A stretch of 64,000 bases of DNA from Flavobacterium sp. FEMGT703F (GTDB taxonomy: Bacteria > Bacteroidota > Bacteroidia > Flavobacteriales > Flavobacteriaceae): assembly GCA_002786385.1 (NCBI GenBank), contig PGCN01000008.1, positions 62,001 to 126,000 of the forward strand. Reading direction: 5' to 3'. Positions 45,659-55,303 of this stretch are shown one piece after another (position 1 is the stretch's first letter; every line of letters begins with the position of its first letter). The notes beneath the pieces were generated by a model that did not search any database, had not been told where the DNA came from, and saw only the letters and a list, made by a program, of their open reading frames with translations. The position numbers were made by a program, and so were the translations under genes.

Positions 45659-47053
45659 ATGAAAAATTATCCGCTTCACACTCGTTACAAATCAATTTTA
45701 GCCGACACGCTTACACCGGTGAGTGTTTATTTGAAAATTCGCGACAAATTCCCCAATAGCATATTGTTGGAAAGCAGCGATTATCATGCTTCAGACAACA
45801 GTTTCTCCTACATCTGTTGCAACCCGATAGCGTTTATCAAATTAGAAAACAATAGCCTAACCCAATCTTTTCCCGATGGCAAAACGACTGTTGGTACTGT
45901 TACTCCTGAAACTGATATCATTCGGGAATTAGCAACTTTTGTGAAACAATTCAAACCCGAACCCAATCCCTTTAAATTCATCAACAACGGTTTATTTGGC
46001 TATATCGGTTATGATGCCGTGCGTTATTTCGACAAAATAAACATCAGTAAAAAAGACGGCGATTTGACTTTACCCGATTTGTATTACGCTGTATATCAAA
46101 ACATCATCGCCATCAACCATTTCAAAAACGAAGCCTATATTTTTTGCCACAGCACCGATAATTCGGATAATACCGCCGAAATCGAAAAACTAATACAAAC
46201 CAAAGCCTTTGCCAGTTTCCGTTTCTTTAAAGAGGGCAATGTGCAGTCAAACTTAAACGATGCCGAATTCAAAGCGATGGTTACTTTAGCCAAAAAACAC
46301 TGTCATCGTGGCTACGTATTCCAATTGGTCTTGTCCCGAAGATTTACCCAAGCCTTCAAAGGCGATGAATTCAACGTGTATCGAGCCTTGCGCAACATCA
46401 ATCCTTCACCCTATTTGTTTTATTTCGATTATGGCAACTTCAAGATTTTCGGTTCTTCGCCCGAAGCCCAATTGATCATCAAAAACAATCGAGCCGAAAT
46501 CCATCCGATAGCCGGAACATTTTTGCGAACCGGTAACGACGAACAAGATGCCGCACTCGCCAAAAAACTAGCTGAAGATCCGAAAGAAAACAGCGAACAC
46601 GTAATGTTGGTTGATTTAGCGCGAAATGATTTAAGCCGAAATTGTGACAAGGTTACGCTGGAAAAATACAAAGAAGTCCAATTTTTTTCGCATGTGATCC
46701 ACCTCGTCTCTAAAGTCAGCGGTCATTTAAAAGAAAACACTATGACTTTGGTAGCGAATACTTTTCCTGCCGGTACTTTAAGTGGCGCTCCAAAATACAA
46801 AGCAATGCAATTAATTGAAAAAATAGAACCTGTCAACCGAAGTTTTTACGGCGGCGCCATTGGTTTTATGGACTTCGAAGGCAACTTTAATCACGCCATT
46901 ATGATTCGCACCTTCCTTAGCAAAAACCACCAATTGCATTATCAAGCCGGTGCCGGAATTGTGGAAAGTTCTTCGGAAGTCAACGAAACACAAGAAGTTT
47001 ACAACAAACTAAACGCGTTAAATAAAGCATTAGAATTAGCAGAAACCCTTTAA
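45659..47053 (+). CDS. trpE: Anthranilate synthase component I
   Basis: Converts chorismate to anthranilate with TrpG. The chosen start MKNYPLHTRY gives 464 residues. LLESSDYH near residue 38 resembles the LLES tryptophan feedback motif, and the C-terminal chorismate-binding domain has HPIAGTFLRTG, LAEDPKENSEHVMLVDLARNDL and FPAGTLSGAPK. The open frame runs upstream through the terminator to 45569, and ATG 45641 is also possible, but a start there would abut the T-run. It is the first structural gene of trpEGDCFBA. Confidence 0.96.
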   Translation: MKNYPLHTRYKSILADTLTPVSVYLKIRDKFPNSILLESSDYHASDNSFSYICCNPIAFIKLENNSLTQSFPDGKTTVGTVTPETDIIRELATFVKQFKPEPNPFKFINNGLFGYIGYDAVRYFDKINISKKDGDLTLPDLYYAVYQNIIAINHFKNEAYIFCHSTDNSDNTAEIEKLIQTKAFASFRFFKEGNVQSNLNDAEFKAMVTLAKKHCHRGYVFQLVLSRRFTQAFKGDEFNVYRALRNINPSPYLFYFDYGNFKIFGSSPEAQLIIKNNRAEIHPIAGTFLRTGNDEQDAALAKKLAEDPKENSEHVMLVDLARNDLSRNCDKVTLEKYKEVQFFSHVIHLVSKVSGHLKENTMTLVANTFPAGTLSGAPKYKAMQLIEKIEPVNRSFYGGAIGFMDFEGNFNHAIMIRTFLSKNHQLHYQAGAGIVESSSEVNETQEVYNKLNALNKALELAETL

Positions 47054-47062
47054 CTTTACAAC

Positions 47063-47629
47063 ATGAAAATAGCCGTTATCGACAATTACGACAGCTTCAC
47101 TTATAATTTGGTTCATTATCTGGAAGATTTGAACGCCACGGTGACTGTCTTTCGCAACGACGAACTCGAATTGGAAGAATTGGACTCTTTCGATAAAATC
47201 CTTCTTTCTCCCGGTCCGGGTATACCCGATGAAGCCGGTTTACTCAAACCCATCATTGCTCAATACGCCGCTACCAAAAGTATCTTAGGCGTTTGTTTGG
47301 GTCAACAAGCCATAGGCGAAGTTTTTGGTGGTAACCTAATCAATTTAGAGAAAGTCTACCACGGCGTGGCAACTACAGTCAACCCTACTGTTACCGATGA
47401 ATCCCTTTTTAAAGATTTACCGTCAGAATTTGAAGTCGGACGCTACCATTCATGGGTAGTTAACACCGCTGATTTTCCGGAAGTTTTAGAAATCACTTCC
47501 ACCGACAAAAACGGCCAAATCATGTCGCTCCGACACAAAACGCTTGACGTTAAAGGCGTTCAATTCCATCCCGAAAGCGTACTTACGCCACACGGCAAAA
47601 CCATCTTAAAAAACTGGCTTAACGCTTAG
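47063..47629 (+). CDS. trpG: Anthranilate synthase component II (glutamine amidotransferase)
   Basis: A 188-residue class I glutamine amidotransferase supplying ammonia to TrpE. IDNYDSFTYNLVHYL, SPGPGIPDEAG, GVCLGQQAIGEVFGG with the nucleophile Cys, and the FHPESVLT His-Glu pair are present. The usual His in GVCLGHQ is Gln, a variation seen in Bacteroidota. It starts 9 bases after trpE. Some such proteins also serve folate synthesis; no pabB is visible here. Confidence 0.94.
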   Translation: MKIAVIDNYDSFTYNLVHYLEDLNATVTVFRNDELELEELDSFDKILLSPGPGIPDEAGLLKPIIAQYAATKSILGVCLGQQAIGEVFGGNLINLEKVYHGVATTVNPTVTDESLFKDLPSEFEVGRYHSWVVNTADFPEVLEITSTDKNGQIMSLRHKTLDVKGVQFHPESVLTPHGKTILKNWLNA

Positions 47630-47630
47630 T

Positions 47631-47685
47631 TTACTGTCTGCCCAACGTCGACAGTAACTTTATTATGCTGTCGACACTTCGGCAG
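47631..47685 (+). promoter_or_regulatory. Mutually exclusive stems between trpG and trpD
   Basis: TTACTGTC (47631-47638) pairs with GACAGTAA (47650-47657), while GTCGACAG (47647-47654) pairs with CTGTCGAC (47668-47675); the two stems share bases 47650-47654. CTGCC (47638-47642) could also pair with GGCAG (47681-47685). It is the only sizeable gap in the operon; no T-run follows, so it is not an obvious terminator. Function is unknown. Confidence 0.45.
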
Positions 47686-47704
47686 TTCACCTAAACTAAG
47701 AATT

Positions 47705-48703
47705 ATGAAACCCATACTCCAACGATTAATCAATCACGAAACCCTCAGTAAAGAGGAAGCCAAAACCGTTTTAGTCAACATTTCTAACGGACAGTACAAT
47801 CCGAGTCAAATTGCATCATTTTTAACGGTTTATATGATGCGAAACATCACAATTGAAGAACTTTCCGGTTTTCGAGAAGCCTTATTGGAACTTTGCATTC
47901 CCATCGATTTTTCGGCTTACAACACCATCGATTTATGCGGAACCGGTGGCGATGGCAAAGACACGTTCAACATTTCTACTTTGGCATCATTTGTCACTGC
48001 AGGCGCAGGAATTCATGTCGCCAAACACGGCAACTACGGCGTTTCTTCTATATCCGGCTCCAGCAATGTAATGGAAACTTTGGGCGTGAAATTCAGCAAT
48101 GATAAAACCTTTTTAACCAAATGTTTGGAAGAAGCCAATATCGCCATTTTACACGCGCCGTTATTCCATCCGGCGATGAAAAACGTTGGTCCGATTCGAA
48201 AAGAATTAGGTGTTAAAACCTTTTTTAATATGTTGGGACCAATGGTCAATCCGTCGTTTCCGAAGCATCAATTGGTGGGTGTTTTCAGTTTAGAATTGGC
48301 CCGTATGTATGCTTATCTGTACCAAAACACCTCAGTTAATTACACCATTCTTCACGCTTTAGACGGTTTTGATGAAATTTCACTAACCGCCGATGCCAAA
48401 ATCATCACCAAGGCCAGAGAGAGCATTATAAATGCCGGCGATTTCAACCTTTCTGCTTTAGCGCTTGAAGACCTAAAAGGCGGCACTACTGTAGCAGAAT
48501 CGGCTGAAATTTTTAAGAATATCATTTCCGGTAACGGCACCAAAGCCCAACAAAATGCTGTTTGCGCCAATGCAGCTTTAGCCATCGCCACAGTGGAAAA
48601 CTGCAGTATTCCTGAAGCTTTTGCCAAAGCGGAAGCCAGTTTACAATCCGGAAAAGCCTTAGAAAAATTACAAAAACTTCAAAAAATCAGCCAGTTAACA
48701 TGA
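47705..48703 (+). CDS. trpD: Anthranilate phosphoribosyltransferase
   Basis: A 332-residue enzyme that joins anthranilate and PRPP. LCGTGGDGKDTFNIST (PRPP loop), KHGNYGVSSISGSSNVMETLG, and FLTKCLEEANIAILHAPLFHPAMK are diagnostic. It overlaps trpC by 4 bases (ATGA), giving translational coupling, while 75 bases separate it from trpG. Confidence 0.97.
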   Translation: MKPILQRLINHETLSKEEAKTVLVNISNGQYNPSQIASFLTVYMMRNITIEELSGFREALLELCIPIDFSAYNTIDLCGTGGDGKDTFNISTLASFVTAGAGIHVAKHGNYGVSSISGSSNVMETLGVKFSNDKTFLTKCLEEANIAILHAPLFHPAMKNVGPIRKELGVKTFFNMLGPMVNPSFPKHQLVGVFSLELARMYAYLYQNTSVNYTILHALDGFDEISLTADAKIITKARESIINAGDFNLSALALEDLKGGTTVAESAEIFKNIISGNGTKAQQNAVCANAALAIATVENCSIPEAFAKAEASLQSGKALEKLQKLQKISQLT

Positions 48704-49488
48704 ACATCTTAGACCAAATCATAGCACAGAAAAAACGAGAAGTAGTTTTTAAGAAAAGCCTTGTCTCGGCAAACCAATTGGAAAATACAGCGCTATTCAA
48801 CAGCCGGACTACTTCATTGAGCAAATCCGTATTGCATTCGCCATTCGGGATTATAGCCGAACACAAACGCCGTTCTCCATCCAAAGCTACTATCAACCAC
48901 AATTTATTCTTGGAAGATGTCGTTAAAGGCTACGAAGATGCCGGAGCAAGTGGAATCTCAGTATTGACAGACACTAACTTTTTTGGTGGTTCTTTAGACG
49001 ATTTTTTACTAGCAAAAGCCAGCGTCAAAACACCTTTATTGCGCAAAGAATTCATTGTCGACGAATACCAAATCTTGGAATCCAAAGCGTATGGTGCCGA
49101 TGCCATTTTACTGATTGCCGCAGTTTTGACCCAATCGGAAATAAAAACCCTCGCTGCTTTTGCGCATTCTATCGCCTTAGAAGTGTTGTTGGAAGTCCAC
49201 AACCAAGCGGAATTGGATAAAAGTCTGATACCCGAATTGGATATGATTGGCGTGAACAACAGAAATCTCAAAACGTTTGAAGTGCGTTTGGACACCAGTT
49301 TAGCCTTAGTTGATAAAATCCCGAATAATGTTGTAAAGATTTCTGAAAGCGGCTTACACACAGCAGCGGAAATCAAACTACTCAAAAGTGCCGGATTTAA
49401 TGGCTTTTTGATGGGTGAAGCTTTTATGAAAACTAACAATCCCGGAGCCGAATTAGCCACACTACTAGAACAATTAAAAGCGGTATGA
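48700..49488 (+). CDS. trpC: Indole-3-glycerol phosphate synthase
   Basis: A 262-residue TIM barrel. IAEHKRRSPSKATI matches the EIKxxSPSKG loop, with FGGSLDDFLLAK, LLRKEFIVDEYQI, GVNNRNLKTFEV and SESGLHTAAEIKLL following. Start and end overlap trpD and trpF by 4 bases each. It closes carboxyphenylamino-deoxyribulose phosphate to indole glycerol phosphate. Confidence 0.97.
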   Translation: MNILDQIIAQKKREVVFKKSLVSANQLENTALFNSRTTSLSKSVLHSPFGIIAEHKRRSPSKATINHNLFLEDVVKGYEDAGASGISVLTDTNFFGGSLDDFLLAKASVKTPLLRKEFIVDEYQILESKAYGADAILLIAAVLTQSEIKTLAAFAHSIALEVLLEVHNQAELDKSLIPELDMIGVNNRNLKTFEVRLDTSLALVDKIPNNVVKISESGLHTAAEIKLLKSAGFNGFLMGEAFMKTNNPGAELATLLEQLKAV

Positions 49489-50111
49489 AAATTAAAATAT
49501 GCGGTATGAAATACCCTGAAAACAGTAAAGAAATAGCGACTTTACAACCCGATTATTTAGGCTTTATTTTTTACGATAAATCTCCACGCTTGTTGGAAAA
49601 CGAAATTCCGAGCTTGGAAAAATCGATTGCCAAAGTCGGCGTTTTTGTCAATGCAACAGTAAAAGAAATCAAAGAAAAAGCAAGACAACACCAATTGGAA
49701 ACCATTCAATTGCATGGTGAAGAAAGTCCGGATTTTTGCCGTTCTGTTCAACTATTAAAACTTAAAGTAATAAAATCATTCAATATAGATAATCAATTTA
49801 ATTTTAAAATTTTAGAATTTTACAAAAACTATTGCGACTATTTTTTATTTGACACCAAAGGCGACCAATATGGCGGCAACGGAACCGCATTCGATTGGCA
49901 GCTTTTGAAACAATATCATCTCGACAAACCGTATTTTTTGAGCGGTGGTATCGGACCCGAAAGCCTTGTTGATTTGCAGATTTTCCTCCAAACTGAATCC
50001 GCCCGACACTGTATTGCACTCGACCTCAATAGTAGGTTTGAAACACAACCCGGGCAGAAAAATCCCGAAACCTTAAAAACATTCCTTAAAAAAATCAAAG
50101 AACAGCTATGA
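49485..50111 (+). CDS. trpF: Phosphoribosylanthranilate isomerase
   Basis: A 208-residue TIM barrel. [12 protein letters not shown] holds the active-site Cys, [12 protein letters not shown] and [12 protein letters not shown] follow, with QLHGEE and [13 protein letters not shown] containing the catalytic Asp and [11 protein letters not shown] the phosphate site. It overlaps trpC and trpB by 4 bases each. It is locally more AT-rich near 49770-49830 than its neighbours. Confidence 0.96.
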   Translation: MKIKICGMKYPENSKEIATLQPDYLGFIFYDKSPRLLENEIPSLEKSIAKVGVFVNATVKEIKEKARQHQLETIQLHGEESPDFCRSVQLLKLKVIKSFNIDNQFNFKILEFYKNYCDYFLFDTKGDQYGGNGTAFDWQLLKQYHLDKPYFLSGGIGPESLVDLQIFLQTESARHCIALDLNSRFETQPGQKNPETLKTFLKKIKEQL

Positions 50112-51295
50112 AAACCACTTATAACGTTAATGAAAAAGGCTTTTACGGCGAATTCGGCGGCGCTTTTGTCCCTGAAATGCTTTACCCGAATGTAGAAGCC
50201 TTGCGCCAACAGTATTTAACCATCAGTAACGAACCTTCGTTTCAAGACGAATTTAAAGCGCTTTTACGGGACTATGTCGGCCGCCCAACGCCACTTTACT
50301 ATGCCAAGCGCTTATCAGAGCAATTTGGCGCTAAAATCTACCTCAAACGCGAAGACTTATGCCATACCGGTGCGCACAAAATCAACAACACCATCGGCCA
50401 AATCCTACTAGCCAAAAGATTAGGTAAAACCCGAATCATCGCCGAAACCGGAGCCGGACAACACGGTGTTGCCACTGCAACGGTCTGTGCTTTGATGGGT
50501 TTGCAGTGCATAGTGTATATGGGAGCAGTAGACATCCAACGTCAAGCTCCAAATGTGGCCCGAATGAAAATGCTCGGCGCCGAAGTCAGAGCGGCGGTTT
50601 CAGGCTCAAAAACCTTGAAAGACGCCACCAACGAAGCCATACGCGATTGGATCAGCAATCCGGAAGACACCTTTTATATCATTGGTTCCGTGGTAGGACC
50701 ACATCCTTATCCGGATATGGTGGCACGTTTTCAAAGTGTAATCTCAGCAGAAATCCAACAACAATTACTGGAAAAAGAAAGCCGCCAAAACCCCGATTAT
50801 GTTATTGCTTGTGTTGGTGGCGGAAGCAATGCTGCCGGTGCTTTTTATCATTTTTTAGAGGAAGAAAAAGTAAAATTAATAGCTGTAGAAGCCGCCGGGA
50901 AAGGTATTTACAGCGGAGAAAGTGCTGCCACCTCTGCATTAGGCAAAATGGGAATTATACACGGAAGCAAAACCTTATTAATGCAAACACAAGACGGACA
51001 AATTACTGAACCCTATTCCATCTCGGCCGGATTGGATTATCCCGGAATTGGTCCGCTACACGCGCATTTGTTCCAAACCCGAAGAGCTGAATTTATCGCT
51101 GTAACCGACAAAGAAGCAATGCAAGCCGGAATAGCATTAGCCCAAACCGAAGGCATCATTCCTGCTATAGAAACCGCTCATGCTTTTGCCGTTTTAGAGC
51201 AAAAAAAATTCCGACCGGAAGACATCGTTGTCATCAATTTATCCGGGCGAGGCGACAAAGATTTAAACACTTATACAAACTATTTTGATTTATAA
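50108..51295 (+). CDS. trpB: Tryptophan synthase beta chain
   Basis: A 395-residue PLP enzyme that condenses indole with serine. [14 protein letters not shown] at the N-terminus, [16 protein letters not shown] with the PLP Lys, [29 protein letters not shown] for the cofactor phosphate and a C-terminal [11 protein letters not shown] are present. ATGA overlap with trpF; trpA follows after 2 bases. Standard TrpB1 length. Confidence 0.98.
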   Translation: MKTTYNVNEKGFYGEFGGAFVPEMLYPNVEALRQQYLTISNEPSFQDEFKALLRDYVGRPTPLYYAKRLSEQFGAKIYLKREDLCHTGAHKINNTIGQILLAKRLGKTRIIAETGAGQHGVATATVCALMGLQCIVYMGAVDIQRQAPNVARMKMLGAEVRAAVSGSKTLKDATNEAIRDWISNPEDTFYIIGSVVGPHPYPDMVARFQSVISAEIQQQLLEKESRQNPDYVIACVGGGSNAAGAFYHFLEEEKVKLIAVEAAGKGIYSGESAATSALGKMGIIHGSKTLLMQTQDGQITEPYSISAGLDYPGIGPLHAHLFQTRRAEFIAVTDKEAMQAGIALAQTEGIIPAIETAHAFAVLEQKKFRPEDIVVINLSGRGDKDLNTYTNYFDL

Positions 51296-51297
51296 AA

Positions 51298-52059
51298 ATG
51301 AACCGAATTCAACAACAATTATCAGCTAAAAATAAAATTCTATCTATTTATTTTACAGTAGGTTTTACTAAGTTAAATGATACTAAAAGTTTAATAGAAG
51401 AATTAGCCCGAAACAAGGTAGATGTTATCGAAATCGGATTGCCTTTCAGTGATCCTTTGGCCGACGGCCCAACGATACAATCAAGCTCTATGCAAGCCTT
51501 GCAAAACGGCATGACTACAACTTTACTTTTCGAGCAATTGAAAGATATCAGAAACACTGTTGATATTCCGTTAATCATTATGGGATATTTCAACCCAATG
51601 CTGCAATTTGGAATAGAAAACTTCCTGAAAGCCTGCCGACAAACAGGAATTGACGGCTTGATTATCCCGGACTTACCGCTGGAAATCTATCTTTCTGATT
51701 ATAAGAAACTTTTCGATTCCTATGGCATTCAAATGATATTCCTAATCACGCCGCAAACCTCAGAAGAAAGAATCCGACTAATTGATGACAATTCCAATGC
51801 TTTCATTTATATGGTAAGCAGCGCAGGCGTAACCGGGAGCAAAGACCAATTTGAGGAAAATCAGCTGCAGTTTTTTGAAAGAATTGCTCGAATGAATTTG
51901 AAAAATCAGCAGTTAATTGGCTTCGGCATCAGCAACAAAATCACTTTTCAACAAGCTATCAAATACCAAAAAGGAGCTATAATCGGGAGTAGTTTTATCC
52001 AATTCATCAGTAAAAACAAAATATCCGATATAAAAAATTTTATCAATAATATACTTTAG
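51298..52059 (+). CDS. trpA: Tryptophan synthase alpha chain
   Basis: The 253-residue TIM barrel cleaves indole glycerol phosphate and channels indole to TrpB. IEIGLPFSDPLADGPTIQ carries the catalytic Glu and Asp; IIMGYFNPML and GLIIPDLPLEI follow, with MVSSAGVTGSK and a late GFGISNK phosphate loop. It ends the trp operon. No clear terminator is seen in the 150 bases downstream, which instead hold the tetR promoter. Confidence 0.97.
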   Translation: MNRIQQQLSAKNKILSIYFTVGFTKLNDTKSLIEELARNKVDVIEIGLPFSDPLADGPTIQSSSMQALQNGMTTTLLFEQLKDIRNTVDIPLIIMGYFNPMLQFGIENFLKACRQTGIDGLIIPDLPLEIYLSDYKKLFDSYGIQMIFLITPQTSEERIRLIDDNSNAFIYMVSSAGVTGSKDQFEENQLQFFERIARMNLKNQQLIGFGISNKITFQQAIKYQKGAIIGSSFIQFISKNKISDIKNFINNIL

Positions 52060-52156
52060 ATAATTTTATTTATACAACTGAAAAACAAATTAATAAACAT
52101 CTACTATAAGATTTATCTATAAGTGTTTTTCTCTTCAAAAATATGTTAAAATTGAT

Positions 52157-52194
52157 TTAAACAAACGTTTAATTTAAACACTTGTTTAACTTTG
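52157..52194 (+). promoter_or_regulatory. tetR promoter and nested 33-bp palindrome (probable TetR operator)
   Basis: A palindrome centred at 52173 spans 52157-52189: outer arms TTAAACAA / TTGTTTAA and inner GTTTAA-T-TTAAAC, with 14 of 16 base pairs matching. The -7 box TAACTTTG (52187-52194) overlaps its right end. It is well placed for autorepression by the TetR protein encoded 17 bases further on. Confidence 0.7.
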
Positions 52195-52210
52195 TACTCG
52201 AAATTAATTC

Positions 52211-52852
52211 ATGACCCTTATGACAGATTTTAACGAAAAGCAAATCGAAATACTTCAAGTTGCCGAAAAGCTCTTTGCCGAAGAAGGTTTCGATGGAACT
52301 TCGGTTAGGGATATTGCCAAAAAGGCAAATATCAACATTGCGATGATTTCCTATTATTTCGGTTCCAAAGAAAAGTTGCTGGAAGCTTTGGTAATTTATC
52401 GTATCAAAGCGATGAGCATGCACTTGGAGAATTTGTACCAGGAAAATATTTCGCCTTTGGATAAAATGGATAAACTTATCGCCTACTACATCCAACGCGT
52501 ACACCAAAATCGCAGTATTTACCAAATTTTACACTTCGAGTTATCGAACAATAAAAGAGAAATCAACTTGCAAACCTTTACCGAAGTCAAAAAAAACAAC
52601 CTGCGATTTCTGGAAAACATCATCAAAGAAGGGCAAGATCAAGGTGTTTTCCAACCCAACATCAATGTGACTTTATTACCTACCATCATCTTGGGTAGCT
52701 ATAGTCACATGCACATGAACAAAGTGTATTACAAAGAAGTACTTAATTTAAATACTGAGGCCGACTTTGAAAACTACGTACTAACCGAACTCACCGCTCA
52801 TATTCAGAAAACGATTAAAGCATTGCTGGTTTTTGATTCGAATAACCGATAA
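52211..52852 (+). CDS. TetR/AcrR-family repressor
   Basis: The 213-residue protein has the N-terminal TetR helix-turn-helix: ILQVAEKLFAEEGFDGTSV, DIAKKANINIAMISYYFGSKEKLLEAL. The C-terminal ligand domain is less conserved. A second ATG three codons on (52220) is an alternative start. It heads the TolC-EmrA-EmrB-like efflux operon with a perfectly placed palindrome, so local repression of efflux until a ligand binds is the likely role; the ligand is unknown. Confidence 0.92.
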   Translation: MTLMTDFNEKQIEILQVAEKLFAEEGFDGTSVRDIAKKANINIAMISYYFGSKEKLLEALVIYRIKAMSMHLENLYQENISPLDKMDKLIAYYIQRVHQNRSIYQILHFELSNNKREINLQTFTEVKKNNLRFLENIIKEGQDQGVFQPNINVTLLPTIILGSYSHMHMNKVYYKEVLNLNTEADFENYVLTELTAHIQKTIKALLVFDSNNR

Positions 52853-52890
52853 ATTAAGCAATGGTAGTTGCAAATAACAAAATACAAAAC

Positions 52891-54213
52891 ATGAAAAAAC
52901 AAGCTTCTCTCCTATTTTTCTTGACTCTTTTGAGTTTAGGTTCAGGATATGCTCAAGAAAAAAGAAAGTTGACTTTAAAAGAAGCCATCGAAATGGCTGT
53001 GCAAAACAGTACTTCGGCAGAACTGGCTACTACAAAAGTAAAAAGCGCCGAGTTGGCGTTGGCCAACACCAAAAACAATCAATATCCCGGCGCCAAAATC
53101 TCAGGCCAATACATGCGCTTATCGAGTGCCAACGTAAAATCCAATTTGCAGTCAAATTCCAGTTCAGAACCTGCTGCACCACTCAAAGTAGACCAATTAC
53201 TGTTAGGCCAAGCCAATGTGACGATGCCGATTTTCAGCGGTTTTAAGCTTAAAAATAGCATCAAAACATCCGAAAGCCTATACCAGGCTGAAACCTTCGC
53301 TAAAAAGCACTCTAATGAAGCTATAGGACTTGAAGTAGTAGAATTGTTCGCTTCACTTTACAAAGCCCAACAAATGACACTGCTGATAGCCGATAATTTG
53401 AAAACTGCGGAACAAAGGGTAAAAGACTTTACTGCGATGGAAGAAAACGGTTTAATTGCCCGAAACGATTTACTGAAAGCCCAATTGCAGGTATCCAACA
53501 TAAAACTGGCGCTAGACAATGCCAAAAAGAACGCTGCGGTTGCCAATTATCAACTCATCACTTTATTAAAACTACCGGAAAGTACGGTGGTCGATATTGA
53601 TATTGAAGCCATCAAAAAAGATATGGCTGCTCATCCGTACCAAAAATCGGAAGGCGAACGAAACGACCTCAAAGCCTTATCGCTCAAAAAAGCAGCTGCA
53701 GATAGCGAGATTAAAGTCGCCAAAAGCAATTACTATCCTTCCCTAGCCCTCAGCGGTGGTTACATTGCCTTAGATTTAAACAATGTGTTGACCGTAACGA
53801 ATGCGATGAACTTCGGATTGGGCTTTTCGTATGATTTGTCGAGTATTTTTAAAAACGGCAAGCAAGTGCAATTCGCCCAAAGCAAAGCCAAAGAGACTTC
53901 TTTAGCATTAGAACAACTGAACGAACAAGTCAAAGAAGAAGTCTTCCAAGCCAGTGAAAACTACAACTTATCGCTCAAACAAAGTGCCGTATACGATGAA
54001 GCAGTAGCCCAAGCTTCGGAAAATTACCGCATTGTAAAAGACAAATACGACAACAGTTTGTCGACCACCAATGATTTATTGGAAGCCGATTTTGAACAAC
54101 TTCAGGCGCAAATCAACCAAGCACTCTCAAAAGCCGATGTGGCTCAGAAATACTACGAACTACAATTTGCTTCGGGACAATTACTAAATTCTTTACAACT
54201 CACTCAAAACTAA
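52891..54213 (+). CDS. TolC-family outer-membrane efflux protein
   Basis: A 440-residue outer-membrane channel with signal peptide (GSGYAQEK). Two repeated coiled-coil domains carry LTLKEAIEMAVQNS, NQYPGAKISGQYMRL, and the second half YYPSLALSGGYIALD. The preferred start is ATG 52891 (MKKQASLL); the frame from 52861 adds 10 residues ahead of the signal. It should link the periplasmic adaptor and MFS pump encoded next. Confidence 0.9.
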   Translation: MKKQASLLFFLTLLSLGSGYAQEKRKLTLKEAIEMAVQNSTSAELATTKVKSAELALANTKNNQYPGAKISGQYMRLSSANVKSNLQSNSSSEPAAPLKVDQLLLGQANVTMPIFSGFKLKNSIKTSESLYQAETFAKKHSNEAIGLEVVELFASLYKAQQMTLLIADNLKTAEQRVKDFTAMEENGLIARNDLLKAQLQVSNIKLALDNAKKNAAVANYQLITLLKLPESTVVDIDIEAIKKDMAAHPYQKSEGERNDLKALSLKKAAADSEIKVAKSNYYPSLALSGGYIALDLNNVLTVTNAMNFGLGFSYDLSSIFKNGKQVQFAQSKAKETSLALEQLNEQVKEEVFQASENYNLSLKQSAVYDEAVAQASENYRIVKDKYDNSLSTTNDLLEADFEQLQAQINQALSKADVAQKYYELQFASGQLLNSLQLTQN

Positions 54214-54223
54214 ATACAGCCTT

Positions 54224-55303
54224 ATGACAGCTACAAAAACCAATAGAAAATTCACGCTCATTTTTATAGTATTCCTGATACTCGGAATAGCTTACGGAGG
54301 ATATAAATACATCCACTCATTGTCGCATGAAACCACAGACGATGCACAAGTGTCTAAAAAAATGAACCCCATTATCCCCAGAGTTGGCGGTTACATTAGT
54401 CGGGTTTTTGTGAAAGACAATGAGTTGGTTAAAAAAGGTGACACGCTGTTCACCATAGACAACAGCGATTATTTGGTTAAAGTAGCCGAAGCCAAAGCCG
54501 CTCTGGTAGCCGCCGAAAACAGCTACGAAGCCGCTAAAGCTGATATTGCCACTTCGGAAGCTAATGTTGCCGTTTCGGATGCCAATGTGAAATCGGCGAG
54601 CGGAACCATTGAAACGGCTAAAATCAGATTGCGCAGAGCTACAGCCGATTTCGAGCGTTACAACAACTTGTACAAAAATCGTTCAATTACCAAACAGCAA
54701 TTTGAACAAGCGGAAGCGGCCAAACAAGAAGCGGAAAGCCAATTGCGTATTTTACAAGAGCAACAAAAAGCTTCTGCTTACCAAAAAACCGTAGCCTCGG
54801 CCAAAACCAATGTCAGCAACAAACAAGTGTTAGTCGCTGAAGCCAACGTTAAAAAAGCCAAAGCTTTACTGGATGCAGCCAATTTGAACTTATCATATAC
54901 TGTAGTAAAAGCTTCAATTGACGGGCAAGTCTCTACCGTAGACATGCAGCCCGGACAATTGGTACAACCCGGACAATCGTTGTTTTACATCATTAACAAC
55001 CAAGAAACTTGGGTAGTGGCCAATTTTAAAGAAACCCAACTCGACAAAATGCGTGTGGGTCAGCAAGTAAAATTGAAAATCGATGCGTTTCCGGGTACTG
55101 AGTTTGAAGGTGAAATTACGTCTTTTTCGCCGGCTACCGGATCTAAATTCTCTCTTTTGCCTCCCGACAATGCCAGTGGAAACTTTGTCAAAACAGTGCA
55201 AAGACTACCGGTTAGAATCAACTTTACAGCTAATAATGATTCGAAAAAACTACAATTGTTGCGTTCGGGTATGAACGCGGAAGTGGATGTGATTTTGAAG
55301 TAA
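54224..55303 (+). CDS. HlyD/EmrA-family membrane-fusion adaptor
   Basis: A 359-residue periplasmic adaptor with an N-terminal anchor (FIVFLILGIAYGGYKYI). A split biotinyl-lipoyl-like domain has NPIIPRVGGYISRVFVKDN and DGQVSTVDMQPGQLVQPG, an Ala/Glu-rich hairpin lies between, and a beta-barrel domain NQETWVVANFKETQL follows. It couples the TolC channel to the MFS pump. Its stop codon is the first base triplet of a dispersed 47-bp repeat. Confidence 0.92.
   Translation: MTATKTNRKFTLIFIVFLILGIAYGGYKYIHSLSHETTDDAQVSKKMNPIIPRVGGYISRVFVKDNELVKKGDTLFTIDNSDYLVKVAEAKAALVAAENSYEAAKADIATSEANVAVSDANVKSASGTIETAKIRLRRATADFERYNNLYKNRSITKQQFEQAEAAKQEAESQLRILQEQQKASAYQKTVASAKTNVSNKQVLVAEANVKKAKALLDAANLNLSYTVVKASIDGQVSTVDMQPGQLVQPGQSLFYIINNQETWVVANFKETQLDKMRVGQQVKLKIDAFPGTEFEGEITSFSPATGSKFSLLPPDNASGNFVKTVQRLPVRINFTANNDSKKLQLLRSGMNAEVDVILK

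Noticed and set aside
50506..51009. 167-residue overlapping frame inside trpB
   Set aside because: It is out of frame within a highly conserved trpB and has a Cys/Arg/Ser-rich composition typical of shadow frames.
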